Source: Megachile rotundata
Taxonomy: Eukaryota; Arthropoda; Insecta; Hymenoptera; Megachilidae
Direction: 5' to 3'
Assembly (NCBI RefSeq): GCF_050947335.1
Contig: NW_027473707.1
Coordinates: 1-64,000 of the forward strand
Length of the DNA: 64,000 nt
Position numbers and translations under genes: made by a program. This document shows, piece after piece, positions 30,101 to 41,926 of the stretch. Within the stretch, counting starts at the first letter, position 1; every line of letters starts with the position of its first letter. A model generated the notes under the pieces. The model was not told the DNA's origin. It saw only the letters and a list, made by a program, of their open reading frames with translations, and did not search any database.

Positions 30101-32215
30101 GCAAATATGATCGATAGAGCGACAATTACTATACTTATTACTCTTATTATTATCGACCTAACTCATATTATTAGCCATATTATGCTTATATGATCGATAG
30201 AACGACAATTACTATACTCATTACTCTTATTATTATCGACCTAACTCATATTATTAGCCATATTATGCTTATATGATCGATAGAACGACAATTACTATAC
30301 TCATTACTCTTATTATTATCAATTTAACTCATATTATTAGCCATATTGTACCTATATGATCGATAGAACGACAATTACTATACTTTTTACTCTTATTATT
30401 ATCAATCTAACTCATATTATTAGTCATATTATGCTTATATGATCGGTAGAACGATTATTACTATACTTATTACTCCTATTATTATCAATCTAACTCATAT
30501 TATTAACCATATTATGCTTATATGATCGATAGAACAAAAATTACTATACTTATTAGTCTTATTATTATCAATCCAACCCATATTATTAGCCATATTATGC
30601 TTATATGATCGATAGAACGACAATTAATATACTTTTTACTCTTACTATTATCAATCTGACTGATATTATTAGCCATATTATGCTTATATGATCGATAGAA
30701 CGACAATTACTATACTCATTACTCTTATTATTATCAATCTAACTCATATTATTAGCCATATTATAAATATGTGATCGATAGAACGACAATTACTATACTT
30801 TTTACTCTTATTATTATCAATCTAATTCATATTATTAGCCATATTATGCTTATGTGATCGATAGAACGACAATTACTATACTTATTACTCTTATTATTAT
30901 CAATCTAACTCATATTATTAGCCATATTATGCTTATATGATCGATAGAACGACAATTACTGTACTCACTACTCTTATTATTATCAATCTAACTCCTATTA
31001 TTAGCCATATTATGCTTATGTGATCGATAGAACGACAATTACTATACTTATTACTCTTATTGTTACCAATCTAACTCATATTATTAGCCATACTATGCTT
31101 ATGTGATCTGTAGAACGACAATTACTATACTTATTACTCTTATTATTATCAATCTAACACATATTATGAGCCATACTATGCTTGTATGATCGATAGAACG
31201 ACAATTACTATACTTATTAGTCTTATTATTATCAATCTAACTCATATTATTAGCCATATTATGGTTATATGATCGATAGAACGACAATTACAATACTTTT
31301 TACTCTTATTATTATTAATCTAACTCATATTATTAGCCATATTATGCTTATATGGTCGATAGAACGACAATTACTATACTTATTACACTCACTGTTATCA
31401 ATCTAACTCATACTATTAACTATATTATGCAAATATGATCGATAGAGCGACAATTACTATACTTATTACTCTTATTATTATCGACCTAACTCATATTATT
31501 AGCCATATTATGCTTATATGATCGATAGAACGACAATTACTATACTCATTACTCTTATTATTATCAATTTAACTCATATTATTAGCCATATTGTACCTAT
31601 ATGATCGATAGAACGACAATTACTATACTTTTTACTCTTATTATTATCAATCTAACTCATATTATTAGTCATATTATGCTTATATGATCGGTAGAACGAT
31701 AATTACTATACTTATTACTCCTATTATTATCAATCTAACTCATATTATTCGCCATATTATGCTTATATGATCGATAGAACTACAATTACTATACTTATTA
31801 CTCTTATTATTATCAATCTAACTCATATTATTAGCCATATTATGCTTATATGATCGATAGAACGACAATTACAATACTTTTTACTCTTATTATTATTAAT
31901 CTAACTCATATTATTAGCCATATTATGCTTATATGGTCGATAGAACGACAATTACTATACTTATTACACTCACTGTTATCAATCTAACTCATACTATTAA
32001 CTATATTATGCAAATATGATCGATAGAGCGACAATTACTATACTTATTACTCAAATTGTTATCGACCTAACTCATATTATTAGCCATATTATGCTTATAT
32101 GATCGATAGAACGACAATTACTATACTCATTACTCTTATTATTATCAATTTAACTCATATTATTAGCCATATTGTACCTATATGATCGATAGAACGACAA
32201 TTACAATACTTTTTA
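30101..32215 (+). repeat. Mixed-order satellite with 16-mer and 7-mer echoes
   Basis: GCAAATATGATCGATAGAGCG units stand at 30101, 31429 and 32010, spaced 1328 bp (16 x 83) and 581 bp (7 x 83), each followed by TATCGACCTAAC or a close variant. One unit near 32052 has TCAAATTGTTATCG in its tail. A 62-codon open frame on the minus strand here (30518-30706) is a chance reading through the repeat, not a gene. Confidence 0.8.
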
Positions 32216-33540
32216 CTCTTATTATTATCAATCTAACTCATACTATTAGACATACTATGCTTATATGATCGATAGAACGACAATTACTATACTTATTACA
32301 CTCAATATTATCAATCTAACTCATATTATTAACCATATTATGCAGATATGATCGATAGAACGACAATTACTATGCCCACTACTCTTATTATTATCAATCT
32401 AACTCATATTATTAGACATATTATGCAGATATGATCGATAGAACGACAATTACTATGCCCACTACTCTTATTATTATCAATCTAACTCATATTATTAGAC
32501 ATATTATGCTTATGTGATCTGTAGAACGGCAATTACTATACTTATTACTCTTATTATTATCAATCTAACTCATATTATTAGCCATATTATGCTTATATGA
32601 TCCATAGAACGACAATTACTATACTTTTTACTCTTATTATTATTAATCTAACTCATATTATTAGCCATATTATGCTTATATGATCGATAGAACGACAATT
32701 ACTATACGTATTGCTCTTATTATTATCAATTTCACTCATATTATTAGTCATATTATGCTTATATGATCGGTAGAACGATAATTACTATACTTTTTACTCT
32801 TATTATTATCAATCTAACTCATATTATTAGCCATATTATGCTTATGTGATCGATAGAACGACAATTACTATACTTATTACTCTTATTATTATCAATCTAA
32901 CTCATATTATTAACCATATTATGCTTATATGATCGATTGAACAACAATTACTATACTTTTTACTCTTATTATTATAAATCTAACTCATATTATTAACCAT
33001 ATTATACAGATATGATCGATAGAACGACAACTACTATACTTATTACTCTTACTATTATCAATCTGACTGATATTATTAGCCATATTATGCTTATATGATC
33101 GATAGAACGACAATTACTATACTCATTACTCTTATTATTATCAATCTAACTCATATTATTAGCCATATTATAAATATATGATCGATAGAACGACAATTAC
33201 TATACTTTTTACTCTTATTATTATCAATCTAACTCATATTATTAACCATATTATGCAGATATGATCGATAGAACAACAACTACTATACACATTACTCTTA
33301 TTATTATCAATCTAACTCATATTATTAGCCATATTATGCTTATATGATCGATAGAACGACAATTACTATACTCACTACTCTTATTATTATCAATCTAACT
33401 CCTATTATTAGCCATATTGTGCTTATGTGATCGATAGAACGACAATTACTGTACTTATTACTCTTATTATTATCAATCTAACTCATATTATTAGCCATAC
33501 TATGCTTATGTGATCTGTAGAACGACAATTACTATACTTA
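32216..33540 (+). repeat. 1.3-kb duplicated segment, left copy (partner 34042)
   Basis: The rare tail TATGCCCACTACTC at 32371 recurs at 34197, an offset of 1826 bp (22 x 83). The order around it is shared: CACTCAATATT, two GCAGATATG/TATGCCCACT units, GAACGGCAATT, GATCCATAG, TTTCACTCATATT, a unit with TTATAAATCTAAC and the ATTATAAATATATG unit. It ends near 33540. Confidence 0.85.
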
Positions 33541-33590
33541 TTACTCTTATTATTATCAATCTAACACATATTATGAGCCATACTATGCTT

Positions 33591-33877
33591 ATATGCTCGC
33601 TAGAACGATAATTACTATACTTATTACTCCTATTATTATCAATCTAACTCATATTATTCGCCATATTATGCTTATCTGATCGATAGAACTACAATTACTA
33701 TACTTATTACTCTTATTATTATCAATCTAACTCATATTATTAACCATATTATGCTTATATGATCGATAGAACAACAATTACTATACTTATTAGTCTTATT
33801 ATTATCAATCCAACCCATATTATTAGCCATATTATGCTTATATGATCGATAGAACGACAATTACTATACTTTTTACT
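33591..33877 (+). repeat. Short duplicated run, left copy (partner abuts gap 1)
   Basis: The run ATATGCTCGCTAG, TATTATTCGCC, GAACTACAATT, GATAGAACAAC, CAACCCATATT occurs here and at 36164-36449 with an offset of 2573 bp (31 x 83). The partner runs up to the first N, so the rest of the duplication may be hidden in the gap. Confidence 0.8.
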
Positions 33878-34041
33878 CTTATTATTATCAATCTAACTCA
33901 TATTATTAGTCATATTATGCTTATATGATCGATAGAACGACAATTACTATACTCATTGCTCTTATTATTATCAATTTAACTCATATTATTAGCCATATTG
34001 TACCTATATGATCGATAGAACGACAATTACTATACTTTTTA

Positions 34042-35366
34042 CTCTTATTATTATCAATCTAACTCATATTATTAGACATACTATGCTTATATGATCGATA
34101 GAACGACAATTACTATACTTATTACACTCAATATTATCAATCTAACTCATATTATTAACCATATTATGCAGATATGATCGATAGAACGACAATTACTATG
34201 CCCACTACTCTTATTATTATCAATCTAACTCATATTATTAGACATATTATGCAGATATGATCGATAGAACGACAATTACTATGCCCACTACTCTTATTAT
34301 TATCAATCTAACTCATATTATTAGACATATTATGCTTATGTGATCTGTAGAACGGCAATTACTATACTTATTACTCTTATTATTATCAATCTAACTCATA
34401 TTATTAGCCATATTATGCTTATATGATCCATAGAACGACAATTACTATACTTTTTACTCTTATTATTATTAATCTAACTCATATTATTAGCCATATTATG
34501 CTTATATGATCGATAGAACGACAATTACTATACGTATTGCTCTTATTATTATCAATTTCACTCATATTATTAGTCATATTATGCTTATATGATCGGTAGA
34601 ACGATAATTACTATACTTTTTACTCTTATTATTATCAATCTAACTCATATTATTAGCCATATTATGCTTATGTGATCGATAGAACGACAATTACTATACT
34701 TATTACTCTTATTATTATCAATCTAACTCATATTATTAACCATATTATGCTTATATGATCGATAGAACAACAATTACTATACTTTTTACTCTTATTATTA
34801 TAAATCTAACTCATATTATTAACCATATTACACAGATATGATCGATAGAACGACAACTACTATACTTATTACTCTTACTATTATCAATCTGACTGATATT
34901 ATTAGCCATATTATGCTTATATGATCGATAGAACGACAATTACTATACTCATTACTCTTATTATTATCAATCTAACTCATATTATTAGCCATATTATAAA
35001 TATATGATCGATAGAACGACAATTACTATACTTTTCACTCTTATTATTATCAATCTAACTCATATTATTAACCATATTATGCAGATATGATCGATAGAAC
35101 AACAACTACTATACACATTACTCTTATTATTATCAATCTAACTCATATTATTAGCCATATTATGCTTATATGATCGATAGAACGACAATTACTATACTCA
35201 CTACTCTTATTATTATCAATCTAACTCCTATTATTAGCCATATTGTGCTTATGTGATCGATAGAACGACAATTACTGTACTTATTACTCTTATTATTATC
35301 AATCTAACGCATATTATTAGCCATACTATGTTTATGTGATCTGTAGAACGACAATTACTATAGTTA
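34042..35366 (+). repeat. 1.3-kb duplicated segment, right copy (partner 32216)
   Basis: This copy matches 32216-33540 at an 1826-bp offset with a few substitutions, such as CACAGATATG near 34830 for TACAGATATG, CTTTTCACTC near 35031 for CTTTTTACTC, and CTATGTTTATG near 35327. The two copies are separated by only about 500 bp of related units. Confidence 0.85.
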
Positions 35367-36449
35367 TTACTCCTATTATTATCAATCTAACTCATATTAT
35401 TAACCATATTATGCAGATATGATCGATAGAACAACAACTACTATACACATTACTCTTATTATTATCAATCTAACTCATATTATTAGCCATACTATGCTTG
35501 TATGATCGATAGAACGACAATTACTATACTTATTAGTCTTATTATTATCAATCTAACTCATATTATAAGCCATATTATGCTTATATGATCGATAGAACGA
35601 CAATTACTATACTTTTTACTCTTATTATTATCAATCTAACTCATATTATTAGTCATATTATGCTTATATGATCGGTAGAACGATAATTACTATAGTTATT
35701 ACACCTATTATTATCAATCTAACTCATATTATTAGCCATATTATGTTTATATGATCGATAGAACTACAATTTCTATTCTTATTACTCTTATTATTATCAA
35801 TCTAACTCATATTATTAGCCATATTATGCTTATGTGATCGATAGAACGACAATTACTATACGTATTGCTCTTATTATTATCAATGTAACTCATATTATTA
35901 GCCATATTATGCTTATGTGATCTGTAGAACGACAATTACTATACTCAATACTCTTATTATTATCGACCTAACTCATATTATTAGCCATATTATGCTTATA
36001 TGATCGATAGAACGACAATTACTATACTCATTGCTCTTATTATTATCAATTTAACTCATATTATTAGCCATATTGTACCTATATGATCGATAGAACGACA
36101 ATTACTATACTTTTTACTCTTATTATTATCAATCTAACTCATATTATTAGTCATATTATGCTTATATGCTCGCTAGAACGATAATTACTATACTTATTAC
36201 TCCTATTATTATCAATCTAACTCATATTATTCGCCATATTATGCTTATATGATCGATAGAACTACAATTACTATACTTATTACTCTTATTATTATCAATC
36301 TAACTCATATTATTAACCATATTATGCTTATATGATCGATAGAACAACAATTACTATACTTATTAGTCTTATTATTATCAATCCAACCCATATTATTAGC
36401 CATATTATGCTTATATGATCGATAGAACGACAATTAATATACTTTTTAC
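35367..36449 (+). repeat. Satellite leading up to gap 1
   Basis: Thirteen monomers of block 1 type. The last 286 bp (36164-36449) repeat 33591-33877. The final ~150 bp also resemble 30481-30639 at a 5810-bp offset (70 x 83), sharing the rare AATTAATATAC. Sequence stops at unit position 76. Confidence 0.8.
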
Positions 36450-36549
36450 NNNNNNNNNNNNNNNNNNNNNNNNNNNNNNNNNNNNNNNNNNNNNNNNNNN
36501 NNNNNNNNNNNNNNNNNNNNNNNNNNNNNNNNNNNNNNNNNNNNNNNNN
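36450..36549. other. Assembly gap 1 (100 N)
   Basis: Exactly 100 N, a common placeholder for a gap of unknown size. The left flank ends at monomer position 76 and the right flank starts at position 69. If no indels intervene, the true gap should be 75 bp modulo 83, so 100 is out of phase by 25 bp. An open frame spanning the N stretch (36415-36609) is meaningless. The subfamily composition changes across this gap. Confidence 0.97.
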
Positions 36550-38358
36550 CTTATTACTCTTATTATTATCAATCTAACTCATATTATTAGCCATATTATG
36601 CTTATATGAGCAATAGAACTACAATTACTATATTTATTAATCTTATTATTATCAATCTAACTCATATTATTAACCATATTATGCTGATATGATCGATAGA
36701 ACTACAATTACTATACTCATTACTCTTATTATTATCAATCTAACTCATATTATTAACCATATTATGCTTCTATGATCGATAGAACGAGAATTACTATACT
36801 CACTACTCTTAGTATTATCAATCTAACTCATATTTTTAGCCATATTATGCTTATATTATCGATAGAACGACAATTACTATACTTATTACTTTTATTATTA
36901 TCAATCCAACTCATATTATTAGCCATATTATGCTTAAATGATCGATGGAACTACAATTACTATACTCACTACTCTTAGTATTACCAATCTAACTCATATT
37001 ATTAGCCATATTATGCTAATATGATCGAGAGAGAACGACAATTACTATACTTATTACACTCACTGTTATCAATCTAACTCATATTATTAACCATATTATG
37101 CAAATTTGATCGGTCGAACGACAATCACTATACTTATTACTCTTATTATTATCAATCTAACTCATATTATTAACCATATTGTGCAGATATGATCGATAGC
37201 ACGACATTTACTATACACATTACTCTTACTATTATCAATCTAACTCATATTATTAACCATATTATGCAGATATGATCGATAGCACGACATTTACTATACA
37301 CATTACTCTTACTATTATCAATCTAACTCATATTATTAACCACATTATGCAGATATGATCGATAGAACGACAATTACTATACTTATTACTCTTATTATTA
37401 TGAATCTAACTCATATTATTAACCATATTATGCAGATATGATCGATAGAACTACAATTACTATACTTATTACTCTTATTATTATCAATCTAACTCATATT
37501 ATTAGCCATATTATGCTTATATGATCGATAGAACGAGAATTACTATACTCACTACTCTTAATATTATCAATCTAACTCTTATTATTAGCCATATTATGCT
37601 TATAATATCGATAGAACGCCAACTACTATACTTATTACTGTTATTATTATCAATCTAACTCATATTATTAGCCATATTATGCTTAAATGATCGATAGAAC
37701 TACAATTACTATACACATTACTCTTATTATTATCAATCTAACCCATATTATTAGCCATATTAAGCTTATATGATCGATAGAACGAGAATTACTATACTCA
37801 CTACTCTTAGTATTATCAATCTAACTCATATTATTGGCCATATTATGCTTATATGATCGATAGAACGAGAATTACTATACTCACTACTCTTAGTATTATC
37901 AATCTAACTCATATTATTAGCCATATTATGCTTAAATGATCGATAGAACGGCAATTACTGTACTTATTACTCTTATTATTATCAATTTAACTCATATTAT
38001 TACCCATATTATGCTTATATGATCGATAGAACGACAATTACTATACTCATTACTCTCATTATTATGAATCTAACTCATATTATTAACCATATTATGCAGA
38101 TATGATCGATAGAACTACAATTACTATACTCATTGCTCTTATTATTATCAATCTAACTCATATTATTAGCCATATTATGCTTAAATGATCGATAGAACGA
38201 GAATTACTATACTCACTACTCTTAATATTATCAATCTAACTCTAATTATTAGCCATATTATGCTTATAATATCGATAGAACGACAATTACTATACTTATT
38301 GCTGTTATTATTATTAATCTAACTCATATTATTAGCCATATTATGCTTAAATGATCGA
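36550..38358 (+). repeat. 1.8-kb duplicated segment, left copy (partner 40120)
   Basis: This matches 40120-41926 at an offset of 3570 bp (43 x 83 plus 1), falling to 3568 after 37030, where this copy has two extra bases (GAGAGAGAACG for GAGAGAACG). Shared rare markers are GAGCAATAG with TTTATTAATC (36608), GCTTCTATG, CATATTTTTAGCC, GATCGGTCG, TAGCACGACATTT and ATTAAGCTTATATG. The left copy starts at the gap edge, so the duplication may extend into the gap. The 68-codon open frame at 36772-36978 is a chance frame duplicated with it. Confidence 0.87.
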
Positions 38359-39330
38359 TAGGACGACAATTACTATACTCACTACTCTGAGTATTATCAA
38401 TCTAACTCATATTATTAGCCATTTTATGCTTATATTATCGATAGAACGAGAATTACTATACTCACTACTCTGAGTATTATCAATCTAACTCATATTATTA
38501 GCCATATTATGCTTATATGATCGATAGAACGAGAATTACTATACTCACTACTCTGAGTATTATCAATCTAACTCATATTATTAGCCATTTTATGCTTATA
38601 TTATCGATAGAACGAGAATTACTATACTCACTACTCTGAGTATTATCAATCTAACTCATATTATTAGCCATATTATGCTTATATTATCGATAGAACGACA
38701 ATTACTATACTTATTACTGTTATTGCTATCAATCTAACTCATATTATTAGCCATATTATGCTTAAATGATCGATAGAACGACAATTACTATACTTATTAC
38801 TCTTATTATTATCAATCTAACTCATATTATTAGCCATACTATGCTTAAATGATCGATAGAACGACAATTACTATACTTATTACTCTTATTATTATCAATC
38901 TAACTCATATTATTAGCCATATTATGCTTATATGATCGATAGAACGACAATTACTATACTCATTACTCTTATTATTATCAATCTAACTCATATTATTAGC
39001 CATATTATGCTTATATGATCGATAGAACGAGAATTACTATACTCACTACTCTGAGTATTATCAATCTAACTCATATTATTAGCCATTTTATGCTTATATT
39101 ATCGATAGAACGAGAATTACTATGCTCACTACTCTGAGTATTATCAATCTAACTCATATTATTAGCCATATTATGCTTATATTATCGATAGAACGACAAT
39201 TACTATACTTATTACTGTTATTGCTATCAATCTAACTCATATTATTAGCCATACTATGCTTAAATGATCGATAGAACGACAATTACTATACTTATTACTC
39301 TTATTATTATCAATCTAACTCATATTATTA
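38359..39330 (+). repeat. CTGAG-tail mini-array (2-monomer period)
   Basis: Four consecutive monomers have the rare tail CTCTGAGTATTATC (CTGAG at 38387, 38470, 38553 and 38636, each 83 bp apart). Units with CCATTTTATGC and CCATATTATGC alternate, so a 166-bp dimer is repeated. Two further CTGAG units lie at 39051 and 39134, and the pair recurs at 49248 and 49331. This is the shortest HOR in the window. Confidence 0.83.
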
Positions 39331-39417
39331 GCCAATTATGCTTAAATGATCGATAGACCGACAATTTTTATACTCATTACTCTTATTATTATCAATCCAA
39401 CTCATATTACTACCCAT
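39331..39417 (+). repeat. Rare GCCAATTATG / GACCGACAATTTTTA monomer
   Basis: One base is missing from CCATATTATGC (GCCAATTATGC), and the unit continues GACCGACAATTTTTA and then TATTACTACCC with ATGATGATATG. The same chain recurs at 49943. The later part (TATTACTACCC) also recurs at 58237. It serves as a lineage tag for long-range duplication within block 2. Confidence 0.83.
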
Positions 39418-40119
39418 ATTATGATGATATGATCGATAGAACGACATTTACTATACTTATTACACTCACTATTATCAATCTAACTCATGTTATTAACCAT
39501 ATTATGCAGATATGATCGATAGAACGACAATTACTATACATATTACTCTTATTATTATCAATCTAACTCATATTATTAGCCATATTATGCTTATATGATC
39601 GATAGAACGACAATTACTATACTTATTACTCTTATTATTATAAATCTAACTCATATTATTAGCCATATTATGCTTATATGATCGATAGAACGACAAATAC
39701 TATACTTAGTATTCTTATTATTATCAATCTAATTCATATTATTAACCATATTATGCTAATATGATCGATAGAACGACAATTACTATACTTATTACACTCA
39801 CTGTTATCAATCTAACTCATATTATTAACCATATTGTGCAGATATGATCGATAGCACGACATTTACTATACACATTACTCTTACTATTATCAATCTAACT
39901 CATATTACTAACCATATTATGCAGATATGATCGATAGCACGACATTTACTATACACATTACTCTTACTATTATCAATCTAACTCATATTATTAACCACAT
40001 TATGCAGATATGATCGATAGCACGACATTTACTATACTTACTACTCTTATTATTATCAATCTAACTCATATTATTAGCCATATTATGCTTAAATGATCGA
40101 TAGAACGACAATTACTATA
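39418..40119 (+). repeat. Mixed-order satellite, block 2
   Basis: Eight or nine monomers with GCACGACATTT, CACACATTACTC and GCAGATATG forms, related to 37190-37360. No HOR unit is complete here and nothing non-satellite is present. Confidence 0.8.
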
Positions 40120-41926
40120 CTTATTACTCTTATTATTATCAATCTAACTCATATTATTAGCCATATTATGCTTATATGAGCAATAGAACTACAATTACTA
40201 TATTTATTAATCTTATTATTATCAATCTAACTCATATTATTAACCATATTATGCTGATATGATCGATAGAACTACAATTACTATACTCATTACTCTTATT
40301 ATTATCAATCTAACTCATATTATTAACCATATTATGCTTCTATGATCGATAGAACGAGAATTACTATACTCACTACTCTTAGTATTATCAATCTAACTCA
40401 TATTTTTAGCCATATTATGCTTATATTATCGATAGAACGACAATTACTATACTTATTACTTTTATTATTATCAATCCAACTCATATTATTAGCCATATTA
40501 TGCTTAAATGATCGATGGAACTACAATTACTATACTCACTACTCTTAGTATTACCAATCTAACTCATATTATTAGCCATATTATGCTAATATGATCGAGA
40601 GAACGACAATTACTATACTTATTACACTCACTGTTATCAATCTAACTCATATTATTAACCATATTATGCAAATTTGATCGGTCGAACGACAATCACTATA
40701 CTTATTACTCTTATTATTATCAATCTAACTCATATTATTAACCATATTGTGCAGATATGATCGATAGAACGACATTTACTATACACATTACTCTTACTAT
40801 TATCAATCTAACTCATATTATTAACCATATTATGCAGATATGATCGATAGCACGACATTTACTATACACATTACTCTTACTATTATCAATCTAACTCATA
40901 TTATTAACCACATTATGCAGATATGATCGATAGAACGACAATTACTACACTTATTACTCTTATTATTATGAATCTAACTCATATTATTAACCATATTATG
41001 CAGATATGATCGATAGAACTACAATTACTATACTTATTACTCTTATTATTATCAATCTAACTCATATTATTAGCCATATTATGCTTATATGATCGATAGA
41101 ACGAGAATTACTATACTCACTACTCTTAATATTATCAATCTAACTCTTATTATTAGCCATATTATGCTTATAATATCGATAGAACGCCAACTACTATACT
41201 TATTACTGTTATTATTATCAATCTAACTCATATTATTAGCCATATTATGCTTAAATGATCGATAGAACTACAATTACTATACTCATTACTCTTATTATTA
41301 TCAATCTAACCCATATTATTAGCCATATTAAGCTTATATGATCGATAGAACGAGAATTACTATACTCACTACTCTTAGTATTATCAATCTAACTCATATT
41401 ATTGGCCATATTATGCTTATATGATCGATAGAACGAGAATTACTATACTCACTACTCTTAGTATTATCAATCTAACTCATATTATTAGCCATATTATGCT
41501 TAAATGATCGATAGAACGGCAATTACTGTGCTTATTACTCTTATTATTATCAATTTAACTCATATTATTACCCATATTATGCTTATATGATCGATAGAAC
41601 GACAATTACTATACTTATTACTGTCATTATTATGAATCTAACTCATATTATTAACCATATTATGCAGATATGATCGATAGAACTACAATTACTATACTCA
41701 TTGCTCTTATTATTATCAATCTAACTCATATTATTAGCCATATTATGCTTAAATGATCGATAGAACGAGAATTACTATACTCACTACTCTTAATATTATC
41801 AATCTAACTCTAATTATTAGCCATATTATGCTTATAATATCGATAGAACGACAATTACTATACTTATTACTGTTATTATTATTAATCTAACTCATATTAT
41901 TAGCCATATTATGCTTAAATGATCGA
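40120..41926 (+). repeat. 1.8-kb duplicated segment, right copy (partner 36550)
   Basis: The second copy of the 36550-38358 segment, with the same rare units in the same order. It ends near 41926, where GAACTACAATTAC replaces the GGACGACAATTAC unit. The identical 68-codon open frame at 40342-40548 comes from the duplication and is not evidence of coding. Confidence 0.87.

Larger units (their letters stand above)
1..36449 (+). repeat. 83-bp satellite array, block 1 (about 439 monomers)
   Basis: This is an uninterrupted head-to-tail array of a monomer of about 83 bp. Successive units start at 1, 84, 167 and so on, and almost every distance between equivalent variants I measured is a multiple of 83, plus or minus 1-2 bp from small indels. 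Characteristic variants are GATCTGTAG with TTATGTGATC, GATCGGTAG, TATACCTATATG, GAGCGTATATG, and tails such as CACTCACTAAT. All units face the same way. No unique sequence or transposon interrupts the array. The satellite is not one I recognise. That it is heterochromatic, perhaps centromeric, is inferred from length and homogeneity only. Confidence 0.97.

Noticed and set aside
30518..30706. 62-codon open frame on the minus strand
   Set aside because: It is low-complexity and rich in Ile and Ser, read across satellite units. Since 83 is not a multiple of three the frame shifts in each unit, so stop-free stretches arise by chance. There is no homologous domain or gene context.
36415..36609. 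64-codon open frame across gap 1
   Set aside because: More than half of it is N, so the frame exists only because Ns hide stops and the gap length is a placeholder.
36772..36978. 68-codon open frame, with an identical copy at 40342-40548
   Set aside because: The two copies are identical because they lie in the 36550/40120 duplication. The reading is Leu/Ile-rich repeat sequence without any recognisable domain, and identity here shows DNA-level duplication and not selection on protein.
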